NCBI GenBank assembly: GCA_934271525.1
Contig: CAKQRL010000010.1
Coordinates: forward strand, 9,517-73,516
Length of the DNA: 64,000 bases
Direction of reading: 5' to 3'
Source of the DNA: an uncultured Rhodocyclaceae bacterium
GTDB lineage: Bacteria; Pseudomonadota; Gammaproteobacteria; Burkholderiales; Rhodocyclaceae
In this document: positions 1 through 7,669 of the stretch, piece after piece
Numbering within the stretch: position 1 is the stretch's first letter
Layout: every line of letters begins with the position of its first letter
Made by a program: the position numbers and the translations under genes
The notes under the pieces: model-generated
Told to the model about the DNA's origin: nothing
Database searches by the model: none
The model's input: only the letters and a program-made list of their open reading frames with translations

Positions 1-656
1 AATTAAAACATTTTGTTTTTATTTTTAAAATTATTTTATTTGTTTTAATGACGGCTTTTGTTTTTTATTTGCATAATAAAAAACAAACACTCTTTTTAAA
101 TGTGTTTTGTGCATTTTTGGCATTATTTTATATTGTCAATAATGCAGATGTTTATAAAGACCAAGCCTTATTTTACAAACTCAAAACAGAAGAAAAAGAA
201 AATGTCAAAGCAATAGAATCATTTATTCAAAAACACCCACAGCAACAATTTGTTTTTACCACCAATGAAACGAATGGAACAAACAAAGAATTTGCGCTTG
301 CGCGCACGTTTTTTAATTATCCCAATGTTGTGGTGGGTGATTTCAATGAATATCAAGTAGGATTGATTAAAGAAAACCCCATTGAAGTTTTAAATGGTCG
401 TTATTTTAACAAAAAAACCTACCATCTCCAAAAAATAGATTATTTTATTTTTCCGCATTATTTAGATAGTCAACTCATGCAATTTAATCTTTCTATTGTT
501 AATGGCAAAAATATTTTAAGCAATAAAAACTTTGATATTTTCCAAAACCCCAATCCGCCAACTTTTCCTAAAATTGTGCCGATTAATATTAGCAAAAAAC
601 CGCCATTCAAAAACAAAAAAGAAACACACCGATTATTTAAAAGAATATTCGGTTGA
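1..656 (+). CDS. Partial membrane glycosyltransferase-like protein, C-terminal part
   Basis: The frame is open from base 3 with no stop before the first ATG at 48, so this is the 3' end of a gene that begins outside the window. The visible part starts with a hydrophobic stretch and ends in a soluble, lysine-rich tail. It is a paralogue of the C-terminus of the gene at 47214-49043: both share a helix of the type xxIxxxIQxxPxxxF, then N(F/Y)PN, then KIDYFIFP. By that relationship it is probably a polytopic envelope protein of the GT39/PMT-like group, acting on lipid-linked sugars; the catalytic N-terminal part is not visible. It is followed at once by a paired repeat. Confidence 0.6.
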   Translation, partial: LKHFVFIFKIILFVLMTAFVFYLHNKKQTLFLNVFCAFLALFYIVNNADVYKDQALFYKLKTEEKENVKAIESFIQKHPQQQFVFTTNETNGTNKEFALARTFFNYPNVVVGDFNEYQVGLIKENPIEVLNGRYFNKKTYHLQKIDYFIFPHYLDSQLMQFNLSIVNGKNILSNKNFDIFQNPNPPTFPKIVPINISKKPPFKNKKETHRLFKRIFG

Positions 657-666
657 TTAAATAAAA

Positions 667-717
667 TCCACGGTCAACGGAATATTTTTTTCAAAAAAAT
701 ATTACGTTGACCGTGGA
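667..717. repeat. Paired uptake-like repeat (inverted 12-mers)
   Basis: Arms TCCACGGTCAAC (667-678) and GTTGACCGTGGA (706-717) face inward around a T7-C-A7 core. The arms are flanked by A and T runs outside, so the hairpin can act as a terminator on both strands. It separates the convergent partial gene and phaM. Confidence 0.9.
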
Positions 718-726
718 AAATCGTGG

Positions 727-755
727 AAAAAAAACGCCCTTTTTTTCAAAAGGGC
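727..755 (-). terminator. Rho-independent terminator of phaM
   Basis: The inverted repeat GCCCTTT/AAAGGGC (736-755) is followed on the minus strand by a run of eight T. It lies 27 bases downstream of the phaM stop and is independent of the dispersed 12-mer repeat next to it. Confidence 0.8.
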
Positions 756-781
756 AGTTTTCTTCACAAAGGACTATGAAA

Positions 782-1291
782 CTATTTTTCTTTTTTGTGG
801 TGTTTGGCGGTTGTTTTTTCTTCTTTTTCTTCGGCTTTTTTCACCACATTTTCGGCGGCGCTGGCGGCTTCAACCGCACGTTTGGCGCTTTTTTTGGCGG
901 CATCAGCCACTGCCACGGCGTTTTGTTGCATGTGTTCGGTAACTTGGTGCATCAGCTGCCACGGAAACAACATTGGCGGCAAAGGCGCTCCTGCTTGTGC
1001 AGCGGCGGCGTGTTCGTCGTCAGAACCTTTGATGGCGTTGGCGGTGAATTGACTCATCGTTTTCACGGCAGAAACCGTGGTGCGCTGCATTTCCATATTT
1101 TGAATGGTCATCTGCAACATGGATAAATTCATCTGCAACCAACCTTCCACCGCACGCATATCGTTGATTTGTTTGGTTAAATCATCCGTATCCAAAGTGG
1201 GCGAGACCATCCCGGGCAATGAAAACCCCATGCTTGACCACAAATTGCGCATAAAAGACAAGGGATCGTTTTCTTTGGTTTGCAGCGCCAT
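782..1291 (-). CDS. phaM: PhaM-type polyhydroxyalkanoate granule-associated protein
   Basis: The 169-residue protein matches the PhaM family: a conserved N-terminal part with LPGMVSPTLD, a helix carrying the VEGWLQMNLSMLQ motif and IQNMEMQ, then an Ala-rich stretch and a Lys/Glu-rich basic tail. PhaM proteins of Burkholderiales activate PHA synthase and tether granules to DNA through the basic tail. The ATG at 1291 is preferred over the in-frame TTG at 1297 because AAAGGAG sits six bases upstream of it. No phaC or other PHA gene lies in the window. The family is largely confined to betaproteobacteria, so it helps place the organism. Confidence 0.85.
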   Translation of the reverse strand: MALQTKENDPLSFMRNLWSSMGFSLPGMVSPTLDTDDLTKQINDMRAVEGWLQMNLSMLQMTIQNMEMQRTTVSAVKTMSQFTANAIKGSDDEHAAAAQAGAPLPPMLFPWQLMHQVTEHMQQNAVAVADAAKKSAKRAVEAASAAENVVKKAEEKEEKTTAKHHKKEK

Positions 1292-1352
1292 TTTCAACTC
1301 CTTTAAAAAGTTTGACAGATTGTTTTTAATATTAAACCAAATTTTACAAATT

Positions 1353-2096
1353 TCACAAACGGTAACAAAAAAGCGGGCGGGCGCTGTTTTTTTCTATTGT
1401 TTGGGCTGGTGCAATGCCGGGCACTTCAAAAGTGTTGGATAAAAAAAGTGCGCCTTTGGGCATTTGGCGATTGGCTTGATTCCAAATTTTTGGCATTGGT
1501 GCGGGTGATAAAAAAGCGTAAAGCATATGCGCTTTTTCAAAGTTTTGCCGCTCAAAACTGCCCCAGTGCCACACAACATTGGGCAGTTTTTTGCTTCTCA
1601 TTTTGCCGATTAAAAAAGGAATGGGCGAATTTTCAACGCCGATAAAAACGTGTTTGGGATAACGCTTTGCCAAAAACACAATCACCGTGCCAATGCCAGC
1701 GCCTGCATCCCAAAAAACAAAATTTGTTTTGTTTTGGGATTCTTGCAAAAAGATTTTTTCTATTTCCAACAGCGTGGTTTTGTTTGTTAAAAACAACGGC
1801 ACTTGGCTTGTGGCAGCGCCACGGAAAATTAAAAATAAAAGAACAAATGCGAGCAAAAACCATTCGGGCGAAAGTTTTAACTGCAATAAAAAATAAAGCG
1901 CCGGGCAAAATAAAAAGTGAATGCCCCACCACCACGGCGCTTGGCGGCAAATGATAGAAAGCATTGCGGCAACACCGCCAATTGCCCAAACAATTAAATT
2001 CCACGGTAAATTGCTAATTTTTTCAAAAGCAAAATAGGGGTAAGCCAAACACAAAACCAAAAGTGCGGCAATCCATTGAACATAAAGTTTGCGCAT
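1353..2096 (-). CDS. Membrane-anchored class I SAM-dependent methyltransferase
   Basis: The 247-residue protein has three or four hydrophobic segments in its first 95 residues, then a soluble Rossmann-type domain with SAM motif I DAGAGIG at residues 130-136 and an acidic residue after the second strand (GVEN). This architecture points to a methyltransferase tethered to the inner membrane with its catalytic domain in the cytoplasm. The substrate cannot be read from the sequence. It starts four bases after the tcdA stop on the same strand, so the two are probably co-transcribed. Confidence 0.7.
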   Translation of the reverse strand: MRKLYVQWIAALLVLCLAYPYFAFEKISNLPWNLIVWAIGGVAAMLSIICRQAPWWWGIHFLFCPALYFLLQLKLSPEWFLLAFVLLFLIFRGAATSQVPLFLTNKTTLLEIEKIFLQESQNKTNFVFWDAGAGIGTVIVFLAKRYPKHVFIGVENSPIPFLIGKMRSKKLPNVVWHWGSFERQNFEKAHMLYAFLSPAPMPKIWNQANRQMPKGALFLSNTFEVPGIAPAQTIEKNSARPLFCYRL

Positions 2097-2099
2097 TTT

Positions 2100-2852
2100 T
2101 TAGCCTTTTGCCTTGGTTATTTTTTTTAAAAGCAATGCGGCGGCGGCATTGCCAAAACTTGCCGCAACAGCCACGCTGGAACCCAAACCCGCGCAATTTA
2201 AACGCCCAGATTCGCAAAAACTCGGGCGTTGCATTGGTTCTATTGAAAAAATAACGGGGATTTTCATTTTTGTTGCTTTTTCTGCTTTTGGAAAACCGTG
2301 CAATCGGCGCAGGCGCGATCGCAAACTTGCCAAGAGCGCATCGTTTTTGGACTGCGCCAAATCGCCTGTGCGAATCAAAGTTGGGTCGCTTTTGCCGCCC
2401 GCACCGCCTGAAACGATTAAAGGAATTTTGTTTTTTTTTGCCCATAAAATCAGCGCTATTTTGGCTGGAATATCATCCGTGCAATCCAAAATGCCGTTTA
2501 AATTGGCGGGTAAAATTGCCGAACAATTTTCATTGGTTAAAAAATCTTCAACCGTTATGATTTTCAAATGCGGATTAATTTGCAAAAAACGTTCTTTTAA
2601 AACGGCAACCTTGGGTTCGCCAAAGGTTGATGACAACGCCGTTAATTGTCGGTTGGTGTTGGAGATGGCAACCGAATCCAAATCAATTAAAGTGAGTTTG
2701 CCAATGCCGCAACGCACCAAAGATTCCGCCGCCCATGAACCCACACCGCCCACGCCAACAACGGCAATATGCGATTGTTGTATTTTGCAAAAATTTTCTT
2801 CACCAACTAACTTTGCAAAATTGCCAAAACGGCGTTGATTTTGATTTTCCAC
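2100..2852 (-). CDS. tcdA: tRNA threonylcarbamoyladenosine dehydratase TcdA (CsdL)
   Basis: A ThiF/HesA/E1-like adenylating enzyme, with the nucleotide-binding GVGGVGSW and the ISNTNRQ motif typical of TcdA, which uses ATP to cyclise t6A at position 37 of ANN-decoding tRNAs. The frame is open back to an ATG at 2933, but those 27 extra residues are a Lys/Phe/Ile-rich translation of an AT tract and would leave only 24 bases to the divergent TolC gene. The GTG at 2852 (or TTG at 2858) gives an N-terminus of family length (ENQNQRRFG, compare WRQRFGG in E. coli). Both candidate starts lie inside a repeat arm. The enzyme is then 250 residues. Confidence 0.88.
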   Translation of the reverse strand: MENQNQRRFGNFAKLVGEENFCKIQQSHIAVVGVGGVGSWAAESLVRCGIGKLTLIDLDSVAISNTNRQLTALSSTFGEPKVAVLKERFLQINPHLKIITVEDFLTNENCSAILPANLNGILDCTDDIPAKIALILWAKKNKIPLIVSGGAGGKSDPTLIRTGDLAQSKNDALLASLRSRLRRLHGFPKAEKATKMKIPVIFSIEPMQRPSFCESGRLNCAGLGSSVAVAASFGNAAAALLLKKITKAKG

Positions 2853-2881
2853 GGTCAACGAAACATTTTTTTTGAAAAAAA
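2848..2881. repeat. Half uptake-like repeat at the tcdA start
   Basis: One arm, TCCACGGTCAAC (2848-2859), followed by T8-G-A7 (2866-2881); the second arm is missing. On the minus strand the arm supplies the TTG and GTG start candidates of tcdA. Confidence 0.85.
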
Positions 2882-2957
2882 TTGAAACGATTTTAAACAA
2901 TTTAAAAATTATTTTTTTTATAAAATTCATCAAAAAAGCAGATGGAACTTTTCAACA

Positions 2958-4355
2958 ATGAAACGTTTTTTGATTTTTTCAATCAGTGCAATGCTAATGG
3001 TACCAACGCCTGCGGCATTTGCGTGGGCTGATCCTTTTCATACGCAACAATTATTACCGCCCAAAATTTCCCCAAACAATCCCGAATTGTTGCGCGAAGG
3101 CACGTTTATTTGTGCGCAAAATCTGCCCGATTATCCGCTTTCTGCCTTGGACGTGGTGGATTTAACCTTGTGCAACAATCCGCAAACGCGCGCCATTTGG
3201 GCGGCGGCACAATTGGAAGCTGCGCAGTTGGGGCAAAGCAAAAGCCAGTTGTTGCCCAGCATCAATGCCAATTTGAATGCGAATCAAAACCACACGCGCG
3301 GGGAAAAAAACACCAAAAATGATTCTGCCAATCTTAATTTGTCGTGGTTGTTGTTGGATTTTGGAACAAGAAAAGCGCAAATCAAACGCGACACTTTGTT
3401 GTTGGAAGCGGCATTGAATACCGAAAATGATTCGGTGCAAAGTTTGATTCAAACGGCACTCAAAAATTTTTACACCGCACAAGCGCAAGAAGCCGCCGTT
3501 CTTTCTACATTGGAAGCAGAAAAATACGCCCAAGAAAGTTTTGAAGCGGCAAAAAATCGTTATGAAGTTGGCGTGGGCACGCCAGCCGACCAACTGCAAG
3601 CACAAACGGCTTATTCGCAAGCCACTTTAAAACGCATTAGCGCCCAAGGCAGTTCACAAATTGCCCGCGCCAATTTGCTGGATTCCATGGGTTTTCAACC
3701 CACAACAAAAATTGTTTTGGCAACTGTGCAAAATTTGCCCAAAAATTTGGTGCTGGAAAAAGATATTCAAAAAATCATTCAACAAGCTTTGAAAATTCGC
3801 CCGGATTTAAAAGCCCAAAATTTAAAAACACAAGCGGCAAAATACAATATCCAAGCGGCAAAAAGCGCGGGTTTGCCAACGTTAAGTTTTTCTGCCAGCC
3901 AAAGTTTTAATGAACGTTTGTCACCGCAACCGCATATTTTTAACCGCTCGGGAACTTTGGGTTTAACCCTGAACATTCCGCTTTTTACCGGTTTTGAACG
4001 GCATTATTTAATCCAAAGTGCCCAAGCACGTTATGAAAGCACTGCTGCACAAGAAGAAGTGTTGAAAAATCAAGTGGCTTTGGATGTTTGGCAAGCGCAC
4101 CAAAATCTTTTAACCGCATTGCAAACCTTAAAAACCACGCAGGATTTAATCCAAAGCGCAAAGCAATCTTTTGATGTGGCAATGGGGCGCTACAAAGCGG
4201 GCGTGGGCAATATTTTGGATTTGCTCTCGGCGCAATCTTCTTTGGCGGATGCCAAACTGCAAAAAATTCAAGCGCAACTGAATTGGCACGCTTACCGCAT
4301 TGATTTTGCCAAAGCCGCTGGCAATTTGAATTACCAAAGTCTTTTGCTTCCTTAA
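2958..4355 (+). CDS. TolC-family outer-membrane efflux channel
   Basis: The 465-residue protein has a signal peptide (residues 1-24, cut near AFA-WAD) and two OEP repeats, each with the long helices and the GxGxxxDxLxAQ-type motif: VGVGTPADQLQAQ in the first half and AGVGNILDLLSAQ in the second. TolC proteins trimerise into an outer-membrane barrel with a periplasmic tunnel. The next three genes encode a MacA-type adaptor and a MacB-type ABC transporter, so the four form a complete tripartite pump. Start to start it is divergent from tcdA, with a roughly 105-base shared promoter region. Confidence 0.9.
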   Translation: MKRFLIFSISAMLMVPTPAAFAWADPFHTQQLLPPKISPNNPELLREGTFICAQNLPDYPLSALDVVDLTLCNNPQTRAIWAAAQLEAAQLGQSKSQLLPSINANLNANQNHTRGEKNTKNDSANLNLSWLLLDFGTRKAQIKRDTLLLEAALNTENDSVQSLIQTALKNFYTAQAQEAAVLSTLEAEKYAQESFEAAKNRYEVGVGTPADQLQAQTAYSQATLKRISAQGSSQIARANLLDSMGFQPTTKIVLATVQNLPKNLVLEKDIQKIIQQALKIRPDLKAQNLKTQAAKYNIQAAKSAGLPTLSFSASQSFNERLSPQPHIFNRSGTLGLTLNIPLFTGFERHYLIQSAQARYESTAAQEEVLKNQVALDVWQAHQNLLTALQTLKTTQDLIQSAKQSFDVAMGRYKAGVGNILDLLSAQSSLADAKLQKIQAQLNWHAYRIDFAKAAGNLNYQSLLLP

Positions 4356-4371
4356 AAAATAGGAAAATATT

Positions 4372-5592
4372 ATGAAAAACAAAAAAACACTCATCGGTAT
4401 TGTTTTGGTGCTTATCGTTTTGTTCGTGCTTTTTGGGCGCGGCGAAAACGTGGATTTAACCCAAAAATACCGCCAAGAACCTTTAACAATTGGCAAAGTG
4501 GTCAAAACCGTATCCGCCAATGGCACGCTTAATCCTGTAACCTTAATTAGCGTTGGCACGCAAGTATCTGGCACGGTTCAAAAATTGCATGTGGATTTCA
4601 ACGACCGCGTTAAAAAAGGACAAGTTTTAATGGAATTGGATGGCGAATTGTTGCAAGCCACCGAGCGCCAAAGCGCCGCCAATGTTTTGAGCGCCCAAGC
4701 ATCGCTGGAATTGGCGCAAGCTAATTTTAAAAGAATGCAAGAATTGTTTAAAAAAGAATATGTTTCGCGCCAAGAATTAGACCAAGCGCGCCAAAGTTTA
4801 AAATCCGCCCAAGCCAGTTTGCAACAAGCCGAAGCGCAAAATTTAAGAGACCGCACCAATGTGGGTTTTACCAAAATTTTGTCCCCGGTTGATGGCGTGG
4901 TGATTGACCGCGATGTGGATGAAGGCCAAACGGTGGCAGCCAGTTTTCAAACGCCAACGCTCATTAAAATTGCCGAAGATTTGAAAAAAATGGCAATTGA
5001 TACCAGCTTTGCCGAAGCAGACATTGGCGATATTAAAAAAGGAATGCCGGTTCATTTCACCGTGGATGCTTTTCCTAATAAAAAATTCCAAGCCGTTGTG
5101 GAAGAAGTGCGGTTGAACCCCACAACCGAATCAAATGTTGTGACGTATAACGTTCGTGTATCAGTTGATAATCCGGATGAAATCTTGTTGCCCGGAATGA
5201 CGGCGTATGTGAATATTCCCGTTATCACCCATGAAAATGTTTTGTTAGCCCCCAACAGCGCCTTGCGTTTCAAACCGCCAACAATGGCAAAAAGCGCATC
5301 CAATGGTGGCTTTATCATTGGTGGAATGGGGCATCCGCCACCGCCGCCCGATCGCAATAAAAATAAAAAAAATAATGAGTCGACCGTGGAAAATAACGAT
5401 GGCGAGCAACACGGCACGGTTTATGTGATTCGCGAGAATGAAATGGTCGCAGTCAAAGTGATTTTGGGCATTACCGACAACAAAATGACGCAGATTAAAA
5501 GCGACAATCTTAAAGAAGGCGATTTGGTCGTGGTGGGCGAAAATTTAAACAACACGGGCAAAAAATCCGGTCTAACGGTGAGCGTTTTTTAA
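4372..5592 (+). CDS. macA: MacA-type periplasmic adaptor (HlyD family)
   Basis: The 406-residue protein has an N-terminal membrane anchor (about residues 5-21), a lipoyl half-motif, a coiled-coil hairpin rich in Gln/Ala (about 90-150), the second lipoyl half (KILSPVDGVVIDRDVDEGQ) and a beta-barrel domain. It bridges the TolC channel and the MacB transporter. A Gly/Pro/Asn-rich linker near residues 315-345 is longer than usual and contains an intragenic copy of the 12-mer repeat, translated as STVEN. The gene follows the TolC gene by 16 bases and precedes the ATPase gene by one base. Confidence 0.88.
   Translation: MKNKKTLIGIVLVLIVLFVLFGRGENVDLTQKYRQEPLTIGKVVKTVSANGTLNPVTLISVGTQVSGTVQKLHVDFNDRVKKGQVLMELDGELLQATERQSAANVLSAQASLELAQANFKRMQELFKKEYVSRQELDQARQSLKSAQASLQQAEAQNLRDRTNVGFTKILSPVDGVVIDRDVDEGQTVAASFQTPTLIKIAEDLKKMAIDTSFAEADIGDIKKGMPVHFTVDAFPNKKFQAVVEEVRLNPTTESNVVTYNVRVSVDNPDEILLPGMTAYVNIPVITHENVLLAPNSALRFKPPTMAKSASNGGFIIGGMGHPPPPPDRNKNKKNNESTVENNDGEQHGTVYVIRENEMVAVKVILGITDNKMTQIKSDNLKEGDLVVVGENLNNTGKKSGLTVSVF
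5379..5390. repeat. Intragenic single 12-mer arm in macA
   Basis: GTCGACCGTGGA, one mismatch from the consensus, lies in frame in a low-complexity linker. It is one of only two arms found well inside a coding region. Confidence 0.75.
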
Positions 5593-5593
5593 A

Positions 5594-6310
5594 ATGAGCC
5601 AAGAAGTTTTGCGCACAGAAAACTTAACGCGCAGTTACCAAACCGCCGCGGGCACTTTTCAAGCCTTAAAAGGTGCAAGTTTAAAAGTGGAAAAAGGCGA
5701 ATTTATCGCCATTATGGGACCATCGGGCTCAGGCAAATCCACTTTTATGAATCTGCTGGGTTGCTTGGATACGCCCACTTCTGGCCATTATTGGTTGGCA
5801 GGCGAAAACGTGGCAACCATGCCCAAAGACGATTTGGCAAGTTTTAGAAATCGCACGCTGGGCTTTGTGTTTCAAGGGTTTAATTTGCTCTCGCGTATGA
5901 GCCTAATTGACAATGTGGCGCTACCGTTGATTTACGCCGGCATTGATAAACCCACACGCCGCGCGCGCGCTTTAACACTTTTGGAAAAAGTGGGTTTAAA
6001 AAAACACGCGCCGCATTTGCCCAATCAAATCTCTGGCGGTCAACAACAACGCGTGGCAATTGCGCGCGCGTTGGCGGTAAAACCGCAATTGATTTTGGCA
6101 GACGAACCCACCGGCAATTTGGATAGCCACACCAGCATTGAAATTATGCAACTTTTCCAAGAATTAAACGACCAAGGCATTACCATTGTTTTGGTCACCC
6201 ACGAACCCGATATTGCCGCTTATGCCAAACGGCAAGTGCGTTTTTTTGATGGAAAAATCGTAAGCGATGAAATTAGCCAACAACAACGCGCCGTTTTGCC
6301 AAAGGAATAA
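5594..6310 (+). CDS. macB: MacB-type ABC transporter, ATP-binding subunit
   Basis: The 238-residue ATPase has Walker A GPSGSGKS (residues 42-49), a Q-loop, the signature ISGGQQQR, Walker B LILADEPTGNLDS and the H-loop histidine (VTHEPD). It matches the LolD/MacB branch, which drives mechanotransmission rather than direct substrate translocation. In E. coli MacB this domain is fused to the permease; here it is a separate gene with the permease two bases downstream. It energises export through the adjacent MacA and TolC partners of substrates such as macrolides, peptides or lipids; the actual substrate is not known. Confidence 0.9.
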   Translation: MSQEVLRTENLTRSYQTAAGTFQALKGASLKVEKGEFIAIMGPSGSGKSTFMNLLGCLDTPTSGHYWLAGENVATMPKDDLASFRNRTLGFVFQGFNLLSRMSLIDNVALPLIYAGIDKPTRRARALTLLEKVGLKKHAPHLPNQISGGQQQRVAIARALAVKPQLILADEPTGNLDSHTSIEIMQLFQELNDQGITIVLVTHEPDIAAYAKRQVRFFDGKIVSDEISQQQRAVLPKE

Positions 6311-6312
6311 AA

Positions 6313-7554
6313 ATGAAAAATCACTCCACCAATTTGTTGTTGCCCATGTTGGGTGAGGCGTGGCGCGCAATGACGGCAAACCGCATGCGCAGTGCTTTAA
6401 CAATGCTTGGAATGGTTATTGGCGTTGGTGCCGTGGTGGTGATGATGGCAATCGGGCAAGGCGCACAGCGTTCGGTGCAAGAATCAATGAGCGATATGGG
6501 TTCCAATTTGTTTATTGTTTTGTCTGGCGCAACCAACACCTCGGGCGTGAAATCAGGCTCTGGTTCTGGCCCCACTTTAACGATTGAAGATGCCAACGCC
6601 ATTAAAGAATTAGACAATGTGGCAGCCGTGGCGCCGCAATCCCAAAAAACTAGACAACTGGTTTATGGCGCACAAAACTGGAATACCCAAGTGATTGGCT
6701 CCACCCCCGATGTTTTATCCACACGTTCTTGGCGCATTGCAGAAGGTGCTTCTTTTTCAGAGTCGGATGTGCGCTCGGCTTTGCGTGTGGCAATTATCGG
6801 AAAAACCGTGGTAGAAAATTTATTCAACAATGAAGCGCCCGTTGGCAAAGTGATTCGCATTGGCAACATTCCTTTTACCGTGGTGGGCGTTTTGGCAGAA
6901 AAAGGGCAATCTATGGACGGGCGTGACCAAGACGACACCGTGATTATTCCTTTAACCACCGCACAACGCAAAGTGTTTGGCACACGCTTTGCGGGCTCGG
7001 TGCGGATGATGATGGTGCAAGCCAGCAGTGAAGCCGCAATGAATCAAGTGGAGCGCGATATCACCGCGCTTTTGCGCCAACGCCACCGCTTAAAAGAATC
7101 CGATGAAGATGATTTTTATTTGCGCAATTTGTCCGCCGCAATGGAATCGGCAGCGGAAACAATGCGCACAATGTCGCTTTTGCTCGGCGCCATTGCCTCT
7201 ATTTCTTTGGTTGTGGGCGGCATTGGCATTATGAACATTATGTTGGTCTCCGTTACCGAGCGCACACGTGAAATTGGCATTCGTATGGCAATTGGCGCAA
7301 GGGAATCGGACATTCTTTTGCAATTTTTGTTGGAATCTATAATGCTCAGTTTTGCTGGTTGTTTTATTGGCTTAGCCTTTGGCATTGGCATTATTTTGCT
7401 GTTGCATTTTGCATTTTCAATGCCGGTGGTTATTTCTGGTTCAAGCGCTTTAATTGCCTTTGCGGTGGCGGCGGCGGTGGGCATTTTCTTTGGATTTTAT
7501 CCAGCCAAAAAAGCCGCCCAACTAGACCCTATTGAAGCCTTGCGGTATCAATAA
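6313..7554 (+). CDS. MacB-type ABC transporter, permease subunit
   Basis: The 413-residue protein has the MacB layout: one N-terminal membrane helix (about 28-48), a large periplasmic MacB_PCD domain, and a C-terminal FtsX domain with three helices, including the conserved VGGIGIMNIMLVSVTERTREIGIRMA stretch (key residues G-I-M-N-I and T-R-E-I-G-I-R). It pairs with the ATPase encoded just upstream to form a dimeric mechanotransmitter. It is the last gene of the operon; a perfect hairpin of the dispersed repeat begins 13 bases after its stop and probably terminates transcription. Confidence 0.9.
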   Translation: MKNHSTNLLLPMLGEAWRAMTANRMRSALTMLGMVIGVGAVVVMMAIGQGAQRSVQESMSDMGSNLFIVLSGATNTSGVKSGSGSGPTLTIEDANAIKELDNVAAVAPQSQKTRQLVYGAQNWNTQVIGSTPDVLSTRSWRIAEGASFSESDVRSALRVAIIGKTVVENLFNNEAPVGKVIRIGNIPFTVVGVLAEKGQSMDGRDQDDTVIIPLTTAQRKVFGTRFAGSVRMMMVQASSEAAMNQVERDITALLRQRHRLKESDEDDFYLRNLSAAMESAAETMRTMSLLLGAIASISLVVGGIGIMNIMLVSVTERTREIGIRMAIGARESDILLQFLLESIMLSFAGCFIGLAFGIGIILLLHFAFSMPVVISGSSALIAFAVAAAVGIFFGFYPAKKAAQLDPIEALRYQ

Positions 7555-7566
7555 AAATCGCCATTT

Positions 7567-7617
7567 TCCACGGTAAACGTCTAATTTTTTTGAAAAAAAT
7601 TAGACGTTTACCGTGGA
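7567..7617. repeat. Paired uptake-like repeat, fully palindromic
   Basis: Arms TCCACGGTAAAC (7567-7578) and GTTTACCGTGGA (7606-7617). The inner bases also pair perfectly, so the whole 51-base unit is one palindrome around a central T7-G-A7. It separates macB from the MmeI-like gene. Confidence 0.92.
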
Positions 7618-7669
7618 TTTTTTTAAAATAAATTTTTTGTTTTTTTTAAATAAATAGGAATAAAAAAAA

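Noticed and set aside
707..1126. Plus-strand frame opposite phaM
   Set aside because: Phe/Gly-rich shadow of the Ala/Lys-rich phaM; no domain, no ribosome site.
2113..2838. Long plus-strand frame opposite tcdA
   Set aside because: Antisense shadow; the minus frame has all TcdA motifs.
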